Origin: Elusimicrobiota bacterium
Lineage (GTDB): Bacteria > Elusimicrobiota > Elusimicrobia > UBA1565 > UBA9628
Length of the DNA stretch: 64,000 nt
Direction: 5' to 3'
Assembly (NCBI GenBank): GCA_023213235.1
Contig: CP096137.1
Coordinates: forward strand, 1,313,587 to 1,377,586
Part shown: piece by piece, positions 55,068-64,000 of the stretch
How the letters are laid out: each line of letters starts with the position of its first letter
Position numbering within the stretch: the first letter of the stretch is position 1
Translations under genes and position numbers: made by a program
Notes under the pieces: model-generated
Told to the model about the DNA's origin: nothing
Databases searched by the model: none
What the model saw: the letters and a program-made list of their open reading frames with translations, nothing else

Positions 55068-56987
55068 ATGGCGGGCAAGGAACACTTCGAACGGCTCCAG
55101 GCGCTGATCGACCTCGAACGCGAGGCCGAAAAGGCGGAGAACCTCCGCGAACTGCGGAAGTTCCCCGTCTCCCAGCGCGAGACGCGGGGCAAGACCGTGA
55201 CGGCGCTCGTCATCGACGGCTTCGAGGGCGGCATGGGCGGCATGACGATGGTCACGCTCTCCCGCGCGCCGCGCTCCGGCGAGGAGCTGACCCCGTTCCA
55301 CGCGATGAACGCGGGCGACAACGTGCTCCTGACCTTCCCGAACGGCACCGACCCCGGCAGCCTCGAGGGGACGTTGTTCAAGGTCGGCGACCACCGCGTC
55401 ACCGTCGCGCTCAACGGCCCCGCGCCCGAGGATCCCGACGAGGTCCGCGGCCACTGCCAGATCGACCTGCTCGGCTCCGACGCGACCTACCAGCGGATGC
55501 GCAAGGCGCTGACGACGGCCGCCGAGTCGAAGCGCTCGCGCCTGTCGACTTTGCGCGAGATCTTCCTCGGGGAAGAGGTCCCGGAGCGCGTCCGCGTCCC
55601 AAAGATCATCTGGCTCAACCGCAACCTCAACGAGTGGCAGCAGGCCGCGGTCAAGAGCTCGCTCGCCGCCCAGGACGTCGCGCTCGTGCACGGCCCGCCC
55701 GGCACCGGCAAGACGACCGTCCTCGTCGAGATCATCCGGCAGCACGTCGCCCGCGGCGAGCGCGTGCTCGCGAGCGCTCCCTCGAACATCGCCGTCGACA
55801 ACATCCTCGAGAAGCTGATCGGGCTGGGCCTGCGCGTCGTGCGCCTGGGGCATCCGGCCCGCACGCTGGAGAGCCTGCGGCACGGCAACCTCGCCGCGCA
55901 AGTCGAGGCCGACCCCGCGTACGAGGAGGTCAAGGAGCTCGACGCGTACCGCGAGCGCCTGATCCACCGCAAGTCGCGCTTCGGCCGCGGCCGCGACCAG
56001 CTCGGCTACGACGAGCGCAATCTGCGCGAGCGCGAGGTCGCCCGGCTCTGGCGGCAGGCGCGCGACCTCGAGAGCGATATCTCGCGCTCGATCGTGGCCG
56101 GCGCCAACGTCGTGCTCGCGACGCACGCGGGGCTCTCGAAGCGCCACGTGAAGGGCGACTTCGACCTCGTCGTGCTCGACGAGGCCAGCCAGGCCAGCGA
56201 GCCGCTGTCGTGGGTGCCGCTGACGATCGCGCGCAAGGCGATCTTCGCGGGAGATTCGAACCAGCTGCCGCCGACGATCTACTCCAAAGAAGCGGCCGAG
56301 GGCGGCCTCACCGTCACGCTCTTCGACCGTCTCAAGGACATCCTGCCCGCGTCGGCGCAGACCCTGCTGCGCGTGCAGTACCGCATGCACGAGGACATCA
56401 TGCGCTTCCCGTCGGACGAGTTCTACGAGGGCAAGCTCATCGCCGACGAGTCCGTCGCCAAGCACGTCGCCGCCGAGCTGCCGGGCGTAGCGCCCTCGGA
56501 CCTCACGAGCCGCCCCGTCACCTACGTCGACACCGCGGGCGCCGGCTTCGACGAGACCTGGAACGACCTGCTCGAGAGCCGCGAGAACAAGGGCGAGGCG
56601 GAGCTCGCGGTGAAGCTGCTCCACGAGCTGCTCGGCTCGGGCTTGAAGCCCAAGGACGTCGCGATCCTGACGCCGTACGTCGCGCAGGCCAAGCGCCTGA
56701 AGACGCTCGTTCAGGAGCGCGGCGTCGAGATCGGCTCCGTCGACGGCTTCCAGGGCCGCGAGAAGGAGGCGATCATCCTGAGCCTCGTGCGCTCGAGCGA
56801 GTCCGGACAGATCGGCTTCCTGTCGGACCTGCGGCGGCTCAACGTCGCGATCACGCGCGCGCGGCGCTGCCTGATCGTCGTCGGGGACTCCGCGACGATC
56901 GGCCGACACCCGACGTACGCGCGCCTGGTCGCGCGAGCGGACGCCCTCGACAGCCATCGCTCGGCCTATGAGTGGATCGGAGCCTAA
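55068..56987 (+). CDS. SF1B DNA/RNA helicase, IGHMBP2/UPF1-like
   Basis: 639 residues from ATG 55068. Start AGKEHFERLQALIDLEREAE, an OB-like region, Walker A ALVHGPPGTGKTTVLVEIIR, ANVVLATHAGLS, Walker B FDLVVLDEASQASEPLSW, motif III FAGDSNQLPPT, LLRVQYRMHEDIMRFP, motif V SVDGFQGREKEAIILSLVRS, and motif VI NVAITRARRCLIVVGD. This matches bacterial SMUBP-2-type helicases. Divergent from the phospholipase gene. Function may be in DNA repair or RNA metabolism; not determined. Confidence 0.93.
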   Translation: MAGKEHFERLQALIDLEREAEKAENLRELRKFPVSQRETRGKTVTALVIDGFEGGMGGMTMVTLSRAPRSGEELTPFHAMNAGDNVLLTFPNGTDPGSLEGTLFKVGDHRVTVALNGPAPEDPDEVRGHCQIDLLGSDATYQRMRKALTTAAESKRSRLSTLREIFLGEEVPERVRVPKIIWLNRNLNEWQQAAVKSSLAAQDVALVHGPPGTGKTTVLVEIIRQHVARGERVLASAPSNIAVDNILEKLIGLGLRVVRLGHPARTLESLRHGNLAAQVEADPAYEEVKELDAYRERLIHRKSRFGRGRDQLGYDERNLREREVARLWRQARDLESDISRSIVAGANVVLATHAGLSKRHVKGDFDLVVLDEASQASEPLSWVPLTIARKAIFAGDSNQLPPTIYSKEAAEGGLTVTLFDRLKDILPASAQTLLRVQYRMHEDIMRFPSDEFYEGKLIADESVAKHVAAELPGVAPSDLTSRPVTYVDTAGAGFDETWNDLLESRENKGEAELAVKLLHELLGSGLKPKDVAILTPYVAQAKRLKTLVQERGVEIGSVDGFQGREKEAIILSLVRSSESGQIGFLSDLRRLNVAITRARRCLIVVGDSATIGRHPTYARLVARADALDSHRSAYEWIGA

Positions 56988-57330
56988 GAAGGACCTCTCG
57001 AAGCTCACGCCGGAGGACCGGGCCGCGCTCGTCGCGGAGCTGACGGCGCTCGTCGGGAAGGCCGGGCTGCGCGTCGACGAGGAAGCCGTGATGCGCCACA
57101 TCCTCGCGCACGCGGGCTTGAGCGAGGCCGGCCTCTTCTTGCCGAGCCTGTCGGCGCTGTGGGGCGCGACGCGCTCCTACTTCCCGAGCGTGCCGATCGA
57201 CGCCGAGCGCGTCGTCGAGGCCGTGCGCTTCTTGAGACGGCGGGGAATCCTGCGCGAAGCCGAGGGTGGATCGGCCTTCGTCGACGGCGCGGCGCTTCGC
57301 GAGCTCGCGGACAAGACCTCCGGCGCCTAG
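56968..57330 (+). CDS. Small protein of unknown function
   Basis: 120 residues; ATG lies inside the last codons of the helicase. Helical, charged: KLTPEDRAALVAELTALVGK, LRVDEEAVMRHILAHAGL, and a winged-helix-like end VEAVRFLRRRGILREAEGGS. The last part resembles a small wHTH, but I cannot name a family. Likely co-expressed with the helicase. Confidence 0.65.
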   Translation: MSGSEPKKDLSKLTPEDRAALVAELTALVGKAGLRVDEEAVMRHILAHAGLSEAGLFLPSLSALWGATRSYFPSVPIDAERVVEAVRFLRRRGILREAEGGSAFVDGAALRELADKTSGA

Positions 57331-57371
57331 GTCACGGAACTTTTCGGCCCCCTCAATCGTCTGGTAAGCGA

Positions 57372-57390
57372 GGCCGCCGGAAAGGCGGCC
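57372..57390 (+). promoter_or_regulatory. Strong hairpin immediately upstream of the spoVG ribosome binding site
   Basis: GGCCGCC (57372-57378), loop GGAAA, GGCGGCC (57384-57390), directly followed by AGGAGG (57391-57396). There is no T-run, so it is not a terminator. The fold could protect the 5' end, or it could insulate spoVG from the upstream operon. Confidence 0.55.
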
Positions 57391-57401
57391 AGGAGGGTAC
57401 C

Positions 57402-57722
57402 ATGGAAAACTTGCCGAAACTCGACGCGCGCGTGCGGCCGTACCAGGACACGTCGGACCGCCCCACCAAGCTCATGGCGTTCGCGGAGCTGATCATCGCG
57501 GATGCCTTCGTGATCAAGAACATCCGCGTGCTGAAGAAGGCGGAGGGGACCGACGAGCCGTTCGTCGTGTTCCCCGCGGAGAAGGGGAAGGGGGCGCTCG
57601 CCGACCGCTGGTTCGACACGGCGCATCCGGTGACGGCCGAGGCGCGCGTCGCCGCGATCGAGCTGATCCTCGAGAAGTACCGCCGCGCGGCCGGAGGCGC
57701 TCCGGCGCCCGCTCCCTTCTAG
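57402..57722 (+). CDS. spoVG: SpoVG family RNA/DNA-binding regulator
   Basis: 106 residues. The match to SpoVG is strong: DARVRPYQDTSDRPTKLMAF, ELIIADAFVIKNIRVLKKAE, PFVVFPAEKGKG, WFDTAHPVTAEARVAAIELI. Start ATG 57402 is set by AGGAGGGTACC. SpoVG is a site-specific nucleic-acid-binding protein in many bacteria, not only spore formers. A hairpin lies just before its ribosome site. Its stop overlaps the convergent DedA gene by four bases. Confidence 0.95.
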   Translation: MENLPKLDARVRPYQDTSDRPTKLMAFAELIIADAFVIKNIRVLKKAEGTDEPFVVFPAEKGKGALADRWFDTAHPVTAEARVAAIELILEKYRRAAGGAPAPAPF

Positions 57723-58357
57723 GGGCGGGTCTTCATGCGGGCGCGCAGCCAGAGGACGGCGCCCAGCACGGAGGCGACGATCGCCGCCGAGATCAGGGAC
57801 TCGGCCGTGTTGATCTGCTTGGCCAGGCCCTCGTAGGTGTCGCGCGTCAGGTAGCCGAGGTAGCCGAGCAGCAGGCAGCGCGGGATGGAGCCGAGAAAGG
57901 TCCACAGCGTGAACTGCCCGAGCGGCAGGCGCAGCACGCCGGCGGCCGCCGAGATCAGCGAGAGCGGGACGATGGGCGCGGCGCGCAGGAGGAAGATCAT
58001 CGTCGGGACGCGGCCCTTGAGGCGCGCCTCCATCGCGAGGATGTCGTCCCAGTCGAAGCCGAGGAAGCGGCCCCAGCGGTCGATCATGGGCTTGCCTCCC
58101 CAATACGCGATGCCGAAGGCGAAGTAGGCGCCGAGCGTGGAGGCCACGGCGCCGGGCAGGACGATGCGCGTGAGGATGGGGACGAGCGCGCCCGACCAGG
58201 ACAGTCCCGGCGTGATCAGCAGGGCGCCGGCGCCCATGATGATCAGCGGGGAGGGGATCGGGACGATGACGGACTCGACGATGACGCCCAGGAACACGAC
58301 GATGGGGCCGTGCGCCTGCATCATGTCCATGATCCAGCGGGTGATGTCTCCGATCAT
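57719..58357 (-). CDS. DedA/VTT-domain inner-membrane protein
   Basis: 212 residues from ATG 58357 (longer frame to 58420 has no good start region). Domain hallmarks: IVVFLGVIVESVIVPIPSPL, PGAVASTLGAYFAFGIAYWG, MIDRWGRFLGF, IFLLRAAPIVPLSLISAAAG and LGSIPRCLLLGYLGYL. These belong to the DedA family, thought to act as lipid flippases or transporters (undecaprenyl phosphate or phospholipid). Inner membrane. Convergent with spoVG. Confidence 0.9.
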   Translation of the reverse strand: MIGDITRWIMDMMQAHGPIVVFLGVIVESVIVPIPSPLIIMGAGALLITPGLSWSGALVPILTRIVLPGAVASTLGAYFAFGIAYWGGKPMIDRWGRFLGFDWDDILAMEARLKGRVPTMIFLLRAAPIVPLSLISAAAGVLRLPLGQFTLWTFLGSIPRCLLLGYLGYLTRDTYEGLAKQINTAESLISAAIVASVLGAVLWLRARMKTRP

Positions 58358-58403
58358 GGGCGAAAGGGTAGCAAAAATCGGATAAACGGACGTCAAAACC
58401 CGG

Positions 58404-58409
58404 TATAAT
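58404..58409 (+). promoter_or_regulatory. -10 element of the pfa operon
   Basis: TATAAT at 58404-58409, 32 bases before the pfaD ATG. The -35 position (58381-58386, GATAAA) is weak, so an activator may be needed. No other promoter is evident between DedA and pfaD. Confidence 0.6.
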
Positions 58410-58440
58410 CTAGGCGCCATTCCTAATACGCGCGCGTAGA

Positions 58441-59961
58441 ATGACCCCGAGCTCCCGCACCCTCGAGACGTCCCCGGCCGGCCTTCGCGGCCTCCTGCGC
58501 GACCTGCGCGCCCCCGTCGTTTCCGGGAAGGCCTCCGCGCCCGCGCTCCTGCCCGAGCAGCTCGGCGACCCCGCGTTCCTGAAGGAACACGGCGTGAGAT
58601 ATCCTTACGCCACCGGCGCGATGGCCAACGGCATCGCCTCGGAGGCCCTCGTCGAGGCCGGCGCCAAGGCCGGCCTGCTCTCCTTCTTCGGCGCGGCGGG
58701 CCTGCCGCCCGCCCGAGTCGAGGCCGCGATCGACCGTCTCGACAAATCCCTCGGCGCCCTGCCGCGCGGCTTCAACCTGATCCACAGCCCGAGCGAGAGC
58801 GACCTCGAGAACGCGGTGTGCGACCTGTACCTGCGCCGCGGCGTGCGCCTCGTCGAGGCCTCGGCCTTCATGGGCCTGACGCCGGCGATCGTGCGCTACC
58901 GCCTGCACGGCATCCGCCGCGGCGCGGACGGCCGCGTCGAGGCGCCGAACAAGGTCGTGGCGAAAGTGTCCCGCGTGGAGGTCGCCGAGAAGTTCCTGGC
59001 TCCCGTCTCCGAGACGATGCTGCGCGAGATGACGGCGTCGGGCCTCATCACCGCCGAGCAGGCCGCGCTGGCCGCCGAGCTCCCGATGGCCCAGGACCTC
59101 ACCGTCGAAGCCGACAGCGGCGGCCACACCGACAACCGCCCGCTCGTCGCGATGTTCCCGGCGATGATCGCCCTGCGCGACCGCCTGCAGGCGAAGTTCA
59201 AGTTCAAGAACCCGGCGCGCGTCGGCGCCGCCGGCGGCATCGCCACGCCCGACGCCGCGGCCGCCGCGTACATGATGGGTGCCGCCTACGTGCTCACGGG
59301 CTCCGTCAACCAGAGCTGCGTGGAATCCGGTTCCTCCGACAAGGTGCGCGCGATGCTCGCCGCCGCCGGCCAGGCCGACTGCATCATGGCGCCCGCCGCC
59401 GACATGTTCGAGCTCGGCGTGAAGGTCCAGGTGCTCAAGCGCGGCACGATGTTCGCCCAGCGCGGCATGAAACTCTACGACGTTTGGAAGTCGTTCGATT
59501 CCATCGAGGCGATCCCCGCCGCCGTTCGCGCTCAGCTCGAAAAGGATCTCTTCAAGGATAATCTCGACGCCGTTTGGTCCTCGACGCGGGAATTCTTCTT
59601 GAAGAGGGATCCCTCTCAGGTAGACCGCGCCGAGCGCGAGCCCAAGCACAAGCTCGCGCTGGTGTTCCGCTCCTACCTCGGCCAGGCCTCGCGCTGGGCC
59701 AACGCCGGCGTGCCGGACCGCGTCCTCGATTATCAGGTCTGGTGCGGGCCCGCGATGGGCGCGTTCAACGAGTGGGCGCAGGGAAGCTTCCTGCAGGCGC
59801 CCGAGAACCGCACGGTCGCCGTCGTGGCGCGCAACATTCTGTACGGGGCGGCCGTGCTGACGCGCGCCCATTTCTTGAGATGTCAGGGCGTTATCCTGGA
59901 ACCTGAAACGACCCGCGTCGAGCCATTAACAGCCGACGAACTTGCCCGCCTATTGGACTGA
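58441..59961 (+). CDS. pfaD: PfaD-type enoyl reductase of a PUFA/polyketide synthase
   Basis: 506 residues. FMN-dependent 2-nitropropane dioxygenase-like TIM barrel: VRYPYATGAMANGIASEALV, LSFFGAAGLPPARVEAAI, FNLIHSPSESDLENAVCDLY, LTVEADSGGHTDNRPLVAMF, and VGAAGGIATPDAAAAAYMMG. C-terminal part typical of PfaD (LVFRSYLGQASRWANAGVP, DYQVWCGPAMGAFNEWA). It performs the trans enoyl reduction for PfaA-type synthases. It precedes pfaA by seven bases, an order different from pfaABCD of Shewanella. Confidence 0.93.
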   Translation: MTPSSRTLETSPAGLRGLLRDLRAPVVSGKASAPALLPEQLGDPAFLKEHGVRYPYATGAMANGIASEALVEAGAKAGLLSFFGAAGLPPARVEAAIDRLDKSLGALPRGFNLIHSPSESDLENAVCDLYLRRGVRLVEASAFMGLTPAIVRYRLHGIRRGADGRVEAPNKVVAKVSRVEVAEKFLAPVSETMLREMTASGLITAEQAALAAELPMAQDLTVEADSGGHTDNRPLVAMFPAMIALRDRLQAKFKFKNPARVGAAGGIATPDAAAAAYMMGAAYVLTGSVNQSCVESGSSDKVRAMLAAAGQADCIMAPAADMFELGVKVQVLKRGTMFAQRGMKLYDVWKSFDSIEAIPAAVRAQLEKDLFKDNLDAVWSSTREFFLKRDPSQVDRAEREPKHKLALVFRSYLGQASRWANAGVPDRVLDYQVWCGPAMGAFNEWAQGSFLQAPENRTVAVVARNILYGAAVLTRAHFLRCQGVILEPETTRVEPLTADELARLLD

Positions 59962-59968
59962 ATAGATC

Positions 59969-62900
59969 ATGGCCAAATTAACCAATCATGAATTCATGCC
60001 GCTCGCCGTCGTCGGTCTCGGCGGGGTGTTCCCGAAGGCGAAGACTTTGCGTCAGTACTGGGCCAACATCAAGAACAAGGTCGACTGCATCCAGGACGTT
60101 CCCGCGAGCCACTGGACCAAGGAAGACTACTTCGACGCGGACCAGAAGAAGCAGGACAAGGTCTACTCCTACAAGGGCGGCTTCCTGGACACGTACGATT
60201 TCGATCCCTCCGAGTTCGGCCTCTCGCCCAACACGCTCGAGGCCACCGACCCCGCGCAGCTCTTCGGTCTGGTCGCCGCCAAGATGGCGCTGGCCGACGC
60301 CGGCTACGACGTGAACCAAGAGACCTGGGACCGCACGCGCGTGTCGTGCATCTTGGGCGTCACCGGCGCTCTCGAAATCGTGATCCCGCTCGGCGCGCGC
60401 CTCATGCACCCCAAGTGGAAGGCCGCGATGGAGGGCGCCGGCGTGCCCAAGGACCGCGTCGACGACGCGCTCGCGCGCATGGCCGACGAGTTCGTGCCGT
60501 GGCAGGAGGCCTCGTTCCCCGGCCTGCTCGGCAACGTGATCGCGGGCCGCATCGCCAACCGCTTCAACCTCGGCGGCACGAACTGCGTCGTCGACGCCGC
60601 GTGCGGCTCCTCGCTCTCCGCCGTCCACATGGCCGCGATGGAACTGCAGGCCGGCCGCGCCAAGATGGTCGTCACCGGCGGCGTCGACACCTTCAACGAC
60701 ATCTTCATGTACACGTGCTTCACCAAGACCCCGGCGCTGTCGCCGTCGGGTCACTCGAAGCCCTTCGACTCTAAGGCCGACGGCACCACCCTCGGCGAGG
60801 GTGTCGGCATGATCGTCCTCAAGCGCTACGAGGACGCGGTCAAGGACGGCGACACGATCCACGCGATCCTGCGCGGCCTCGGCACGTCCTCCGACGGGCG
60901 CGGCAAGTCCATCTACGCGCCCTCGGCCGGCGGCCAGACGCGCGCCATCGAGGAGGCCTACCGCCTCGCCGGCGTCTCTCCCGACACCGTCGAGCTCGTC
61001 GAGGCGCACGGCACCGGCACGGCCGTCGGCGACGGCATCGAGGTCGAGGCGATCTCGGGCGTTTACAAGAAGACGGGCCGCGAGGGCTCTTGGGCCGCGC
61101 TCGGCTCCGTGAAGTCCATGGTCGGCCACACGAAGGCCGCCGCCGGCGCCGCCGCGTTCGTCAAAGCCGCGATGGCCCTGCGCCACAAGGTGTACCCGCC
61201 GACGCTCAAGGTCACCGAGCCGCTTCCCATCCTCGCGAAGGGCGACGTTCCGTTTTACCTGAGCCTCGAGAAGCGCCCCTGGTTGGCGCCCAAGGGCCAC
61301 CCGCGCCGCGCCGCGATCTCCGCCCTCGGCTTCGGCGGTACGAACTTCCACGCGATCCTCGAAGAGTCGTCGTCCGCGAAGACCGAGACCGACTGGGACG
61401 CCGAGCATGAGCTGTTCACGGCGAGCGGCGCCCTTCAAGAACAATTGGCCATGCTCGGCGCCGCGAGGAATTGGGACGAAGTCCGTTCCCTTTGTCATAA
61501 GTCCCGTTTGTCGTTTGATCCGTCCGCTCCGAGCCGTCTGGTGCTCGTCCTCGAGCGCGCGTCCGACTGGAAGGCCCTCGCCGAGAAGGCCAAGTCGTTG
61601 AAGTCGTCTCCCGCCGAAGGCATCTACTACGGCGCCGGCAAGCCCGGAAAGCTCGGCGTGCTGTTCCCCGGCCAGGGCGCTCAGTACGTCGGCATGTCGC
61701 GCGATCTCGTCTGCGCCTTCCCCGAGGCGTTCGACGCCCTGACCGAGGCGGACGCCGTCTCCGGCGGGACGCTTTCGTCCTTGATGTTCCCGAAGCCCGG
61801 CTGGAACGCCGAGCAGAAGGACGCCCAGGAGAAGGCCCTGCGCGACACGTCCGTCGCCCAGCCCGCCCTCGGCTCCGCCGCGCTGTCCGCGTGGCGCGTC
61901 CTGTCGCGCTTCGGCGTGAAGGCCGACGCCGCCGCCGGCCACAGCTACGGCGAGTTGGTCGCCCTGCACGTCGCGGGCCGCTACGACTCCAAGACGCTGC
62001 ACGAGCTCTCCGGCCTGCGCGGCAAGCTCATGAAGGGCGACGGGTCGGACAAAGGCTCTATGCTCGCCGTGATCGCGTCGTTCTCCGACGTCGAGACGAT
62101 CCTGAAGGCCGAGAATCTCGACCTCGTCATCGCCAATCGCAACGCTCCCGCGCAGAACGTGCTGTCGGGCGCGACGTCCGAGATCGAGAAGGCGGACAAG
62201 GCGTTCAACTCGAGAGGCATCAAGGCCGTGCGGCTGCCCGTGGCCGCCGCGTTCCACAGCCCACTCGTGGCCGCGGCGCTCGAGCCCTTCGCGACGGCGC
62301 TCAATTCGTTGCCGTTCGGCAAGCCGTCGCTCGCCGTCTATTCCAACACGACGGGGGACGTCTATCCCGACTCCGCGCCGAAGGCGCGGAAGCTCTCGCG
62401 AACCAGTTGGCCAAGCCCGTCGAGTTCGTGAAGCTCGTCGAATCGATGATCCGCGACGGCGTCACCACCTTCGTCGAGTGCGGCGCCGGCAACCGCCTGA
62501 CCGGACTCGTCGGACTGATCACCAAGGACGCGACGGCGATCTCCGTCGACGCCTCCAACGGCAAGAAGAACGGAATCGGCGACCTCGCCAAGACGCTCGC
62601 CCAGCTCGCCGCCCTCGGCTACTCCGTCGACCTCAAGGACTGGCAGGGTGGGGAGAAGGGTCTGCGCGACGCGCGCCCCACGCCGAAGATGGCGGTCAAG
62701 CTCACCGGCGCGACCTACCGCTCCACTCCCAAGAAGAATTTCCCGGCGCCGAGGCTGGACGCTATGAAGACTTCCGATGCCGCGTCCGTGCCGGGTGCGA
62801 AGCATCCCGGCCTCGCCGCCGAAGGCGGCGATAGCTCGCTGCTCTCCCAGGCTCTCTCCGCGGCGCAAGCCAGCATCGACGCCATGACCAAGCTCCAGGA

Positions 62901-64000
62901 GCAGACCGCCGCCCTTCATCTCCAGTTCCTCCAGGGTCAGGCCGCCGCGCAAAGCTCCGTTCAGGCGCTCGTCGAGCAACAGCAAGCGTTATACGCGACG
63001 CTCTCGAACGGATCCGTCATTCCGGCCCCCGGAAGACCCGCCCAATCCGTCGCCGTTAATATTCCGTCGCCGTCTCCGTTGCCGTCCCCGGCTCCGATCC
63101 GCGAGGCCGTCGCCGTTCCGCCGAAGGCGACCGTGCTGCCTGTTCTGCCCGTTCTCCTCTCCGTGGTCTCCGAGAAGACCGGCTACCCGGCGGAGACCAT
63201 CAACGCCGAGATGGACCTCGAGGCCGATCTCGGCATCGACTCCATCAAGCGCGTCGAGATTCTCTCGGCCGTGTCCGAGAAGCTGCCCGGCGCTCCCAAG
63301 GTGAAGCCCGAGCACCTCGGCACGCTCCGCAATCTGAAGCAGATCGCGGCGTACCTCTCCGAGGGAATGGCGAGCGTGCCTTCAGCGGCACAAGTCGCGG
63401 CCCCGGCTCCGGTTGCCGTGACGAATGCGGCACAGCCTTCGGTTCTGCCCGTCCTCATCTCCGTCGTCTCCGATAAGACCGGCTACCCCGCCGAGACCAT
63501 CAATCCCGAGATGGACCTCGAGGCCGACCTCGGCATCGACTCCATCAAGCGCGTCGAGATCCTCTCCGCCGTCTCCGAGAAGCTCCCGGGCGCTCCGAAG
63601 GTCAAGCCCGAGCACCTGGGCACGCTGCGCAACCTCAAGCAGATCGCGGCGTACCTCTCCGAGGGCATGACCGTCTCCGCACCCGCCGCCGCGCCCGTCG
63701 CGGCGCCGAAGGGCGACGTCCTGCCCGTCCTGCTCGCCGTCGTCGCCGACAAGACCGGCTATCCCGCCGAGACGATCAACCCCGAGATGGACCTCGAGGC
63801 CGACCTCGGCATCGACTCCATCAAGCGCGTCGAGATCCTCTCCGCCGTCTCCGAGAAGCTGCCGGGCGCGCCCAAAGTGAAGCCCGAGCACCTCGGCACG
63901 CTCCGAAATCTCAAGCAGATCGCGGCGTACCTCTCCGAAGGTATGCCGACTGCCCCGGTCGCCGCTCCCGTCGCGGCGGCTCCCAAGGGCGACGTCCTGC
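59969..64000 (+). CDS. pfaA: PfaA-type polyunsaturated fatty acid / polyketide synthase, KS-AT-ACP repeats (3' end outside window; frame broken near 62390)
   Basis: Domains in order: ketosynthase (~1-470) with nucleophile VVDAACGSSLSAVHMA, histidines VELVEAHGTGTAVGDG and SMVGHTKAAAGAA; acyltransferase (~560-860) with VLFPGQGAQYVGMS and the Ser in AAGHSYGELVALH; then, after a one-base change near 62385-62392, the AT end (FVECGAGNRLTGLVG) and a helical linker. At least three tandem ACPs follow, each with LEADLGIDSIKRVEIL (phosphopantetheine serine), and the window ends as a fourth unit may begin. PfaA of known systems continues with KR and DH domains. Product likely a polyunsaturated or other long-chain lipid; no proof of product. 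Confidence 0.93.
63130..63960 (+). repeat. Tandem ACP-coding repeats in pfaA
   Basis: Three units of about 230-240 bases, roughly 63130-63369, 63439-63669 and 63718-63945, are almost identical in DNA (the DSIKRVEILSAVSEKLPGAP core repeats exactly), separated by Ala/Pro linkers. Such tandem ACPs are typical of Pfa synthases, where their number scales with productivity. Near-identity suggests gene conversion. The linkers differ in length. Confidence 0.9.

Noticed and set aside
53798-57101. Two overlapping frames of more than 1000 codons on opposite strands across the phospholipase and helicase genes
   Set aside because: They are off-frame readings of GC-rich coding DNA: extremely Arg/Ala-rich, without domains, and antisense or out of frame to two clear gene families.
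59978-62257. 759-codon antisense frame in pfaA
   Set aside because: Opposes an unmistakable ketosynthase-acyltransferase; composition (Gly/Arg/Val/His) is that of reverse-complement codon bias.
63130-64000. Regularly spaced repeats near the right end, considered as CRISPR or minisatellite
   Set aside because: Units are ~230-290 bases, in frame, and encode ACP domains with the phosphopantetheine serine.

Overview
The window looks like a high-GC Gram-negative-type bacterial chromosome: outer-membrane factors, CopB, periplasmic Dsb proteins and a PfaA/PfaD polyunsaturated-fatty-acid-type synthase, together with SpoVG. The combination resembles what is known from Elusimicrobiota or related deep lineages. 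That taxonomic call is an inference from gene content only.

The window has two parts. Positions 1 to about 45,307 appear to be most of an integrated genomic island. It ends with an excisionase-like gene, a tyrosine integrase and a displaced 3' half of tRNA-Ala(GGC), followed by that tRNA's terminator. The other island end, with the intact tRNA, should lie left of the window. From about 45,350 to 64,000 the genes are ordinary chromosomal ones.

Island, left to right. (1) 341-8926, minus strand: one long gene run, multicopper oxidase CopA, CopB, three Met/Lys-rich periplasmic proteins, a membrane-anchored flavin/[2Fe-2S] reductase, a b-type membrane cytochrome, a heptaheme c-type cytochrome and a glycogen-binding-fold protein. 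It looks like copper detoxification joined to a trans-membrane electron route. (2) 9.1-14 kb: DUF2933, PPK2 and a CopB-type copper ATPase split by an IS3-family element that left a 4-bp target duplication. (3) 14-21 kb: remnants of a CBM and a gnd gene, then a coupled minus-strand operon gnd-zwf-polyphosphate glucokinase-pgl-glucoamylase, which would turn glucan plus polyphosphate into NADPH and pentose phosphate. (4) 21-26.6 kb: YHS protein, CopA-type ATPase, phosphoketolase, redoxin. (5) 26.6-28.2 kb: MerR-controlled merTP fusion and a CopZ-like protein, without merA. (6) 28.2-29.7 kb: arsR-arsC-aquaglyceroporin. (7) 29.8-40.4 kb: CzcC and CzcA without a CzcB adaptor, a P-II-like protein, TlpA/DsbA/DsbB/DsbA, YtkA-like lipoprotein, tandem zinc-ribbon proteins and unknowns. 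(8) 40.4-45 kb: CadA/ZntA-type ATPase, a VirB10/TrbI fragment, xis and int.

Chromosomal part: unknown protein, VanX-type dipeptidase, AsmA-like protein, aldehyde dehydrogenase, endonuclease IV, a response regulator-metallo-beta-lactamase fusion, RsmD, PD-(D/E)XK nuclease, XRE regulator, GGDEF cyclase, SixA, phospholipase D, SF1 helicase, SpoVG, DedA, then pfaD-pfaA with at least three tandem ACP domains, running off the right end.

About 27 genes or domains are broken by single-base frame changes, many of them at homopolymer runs and in both parts of the window. Consensus errors of a long-read assembly explain this better than mass pseudogenisation. Broken genes are therefore given mostly as full spans with the break points named.
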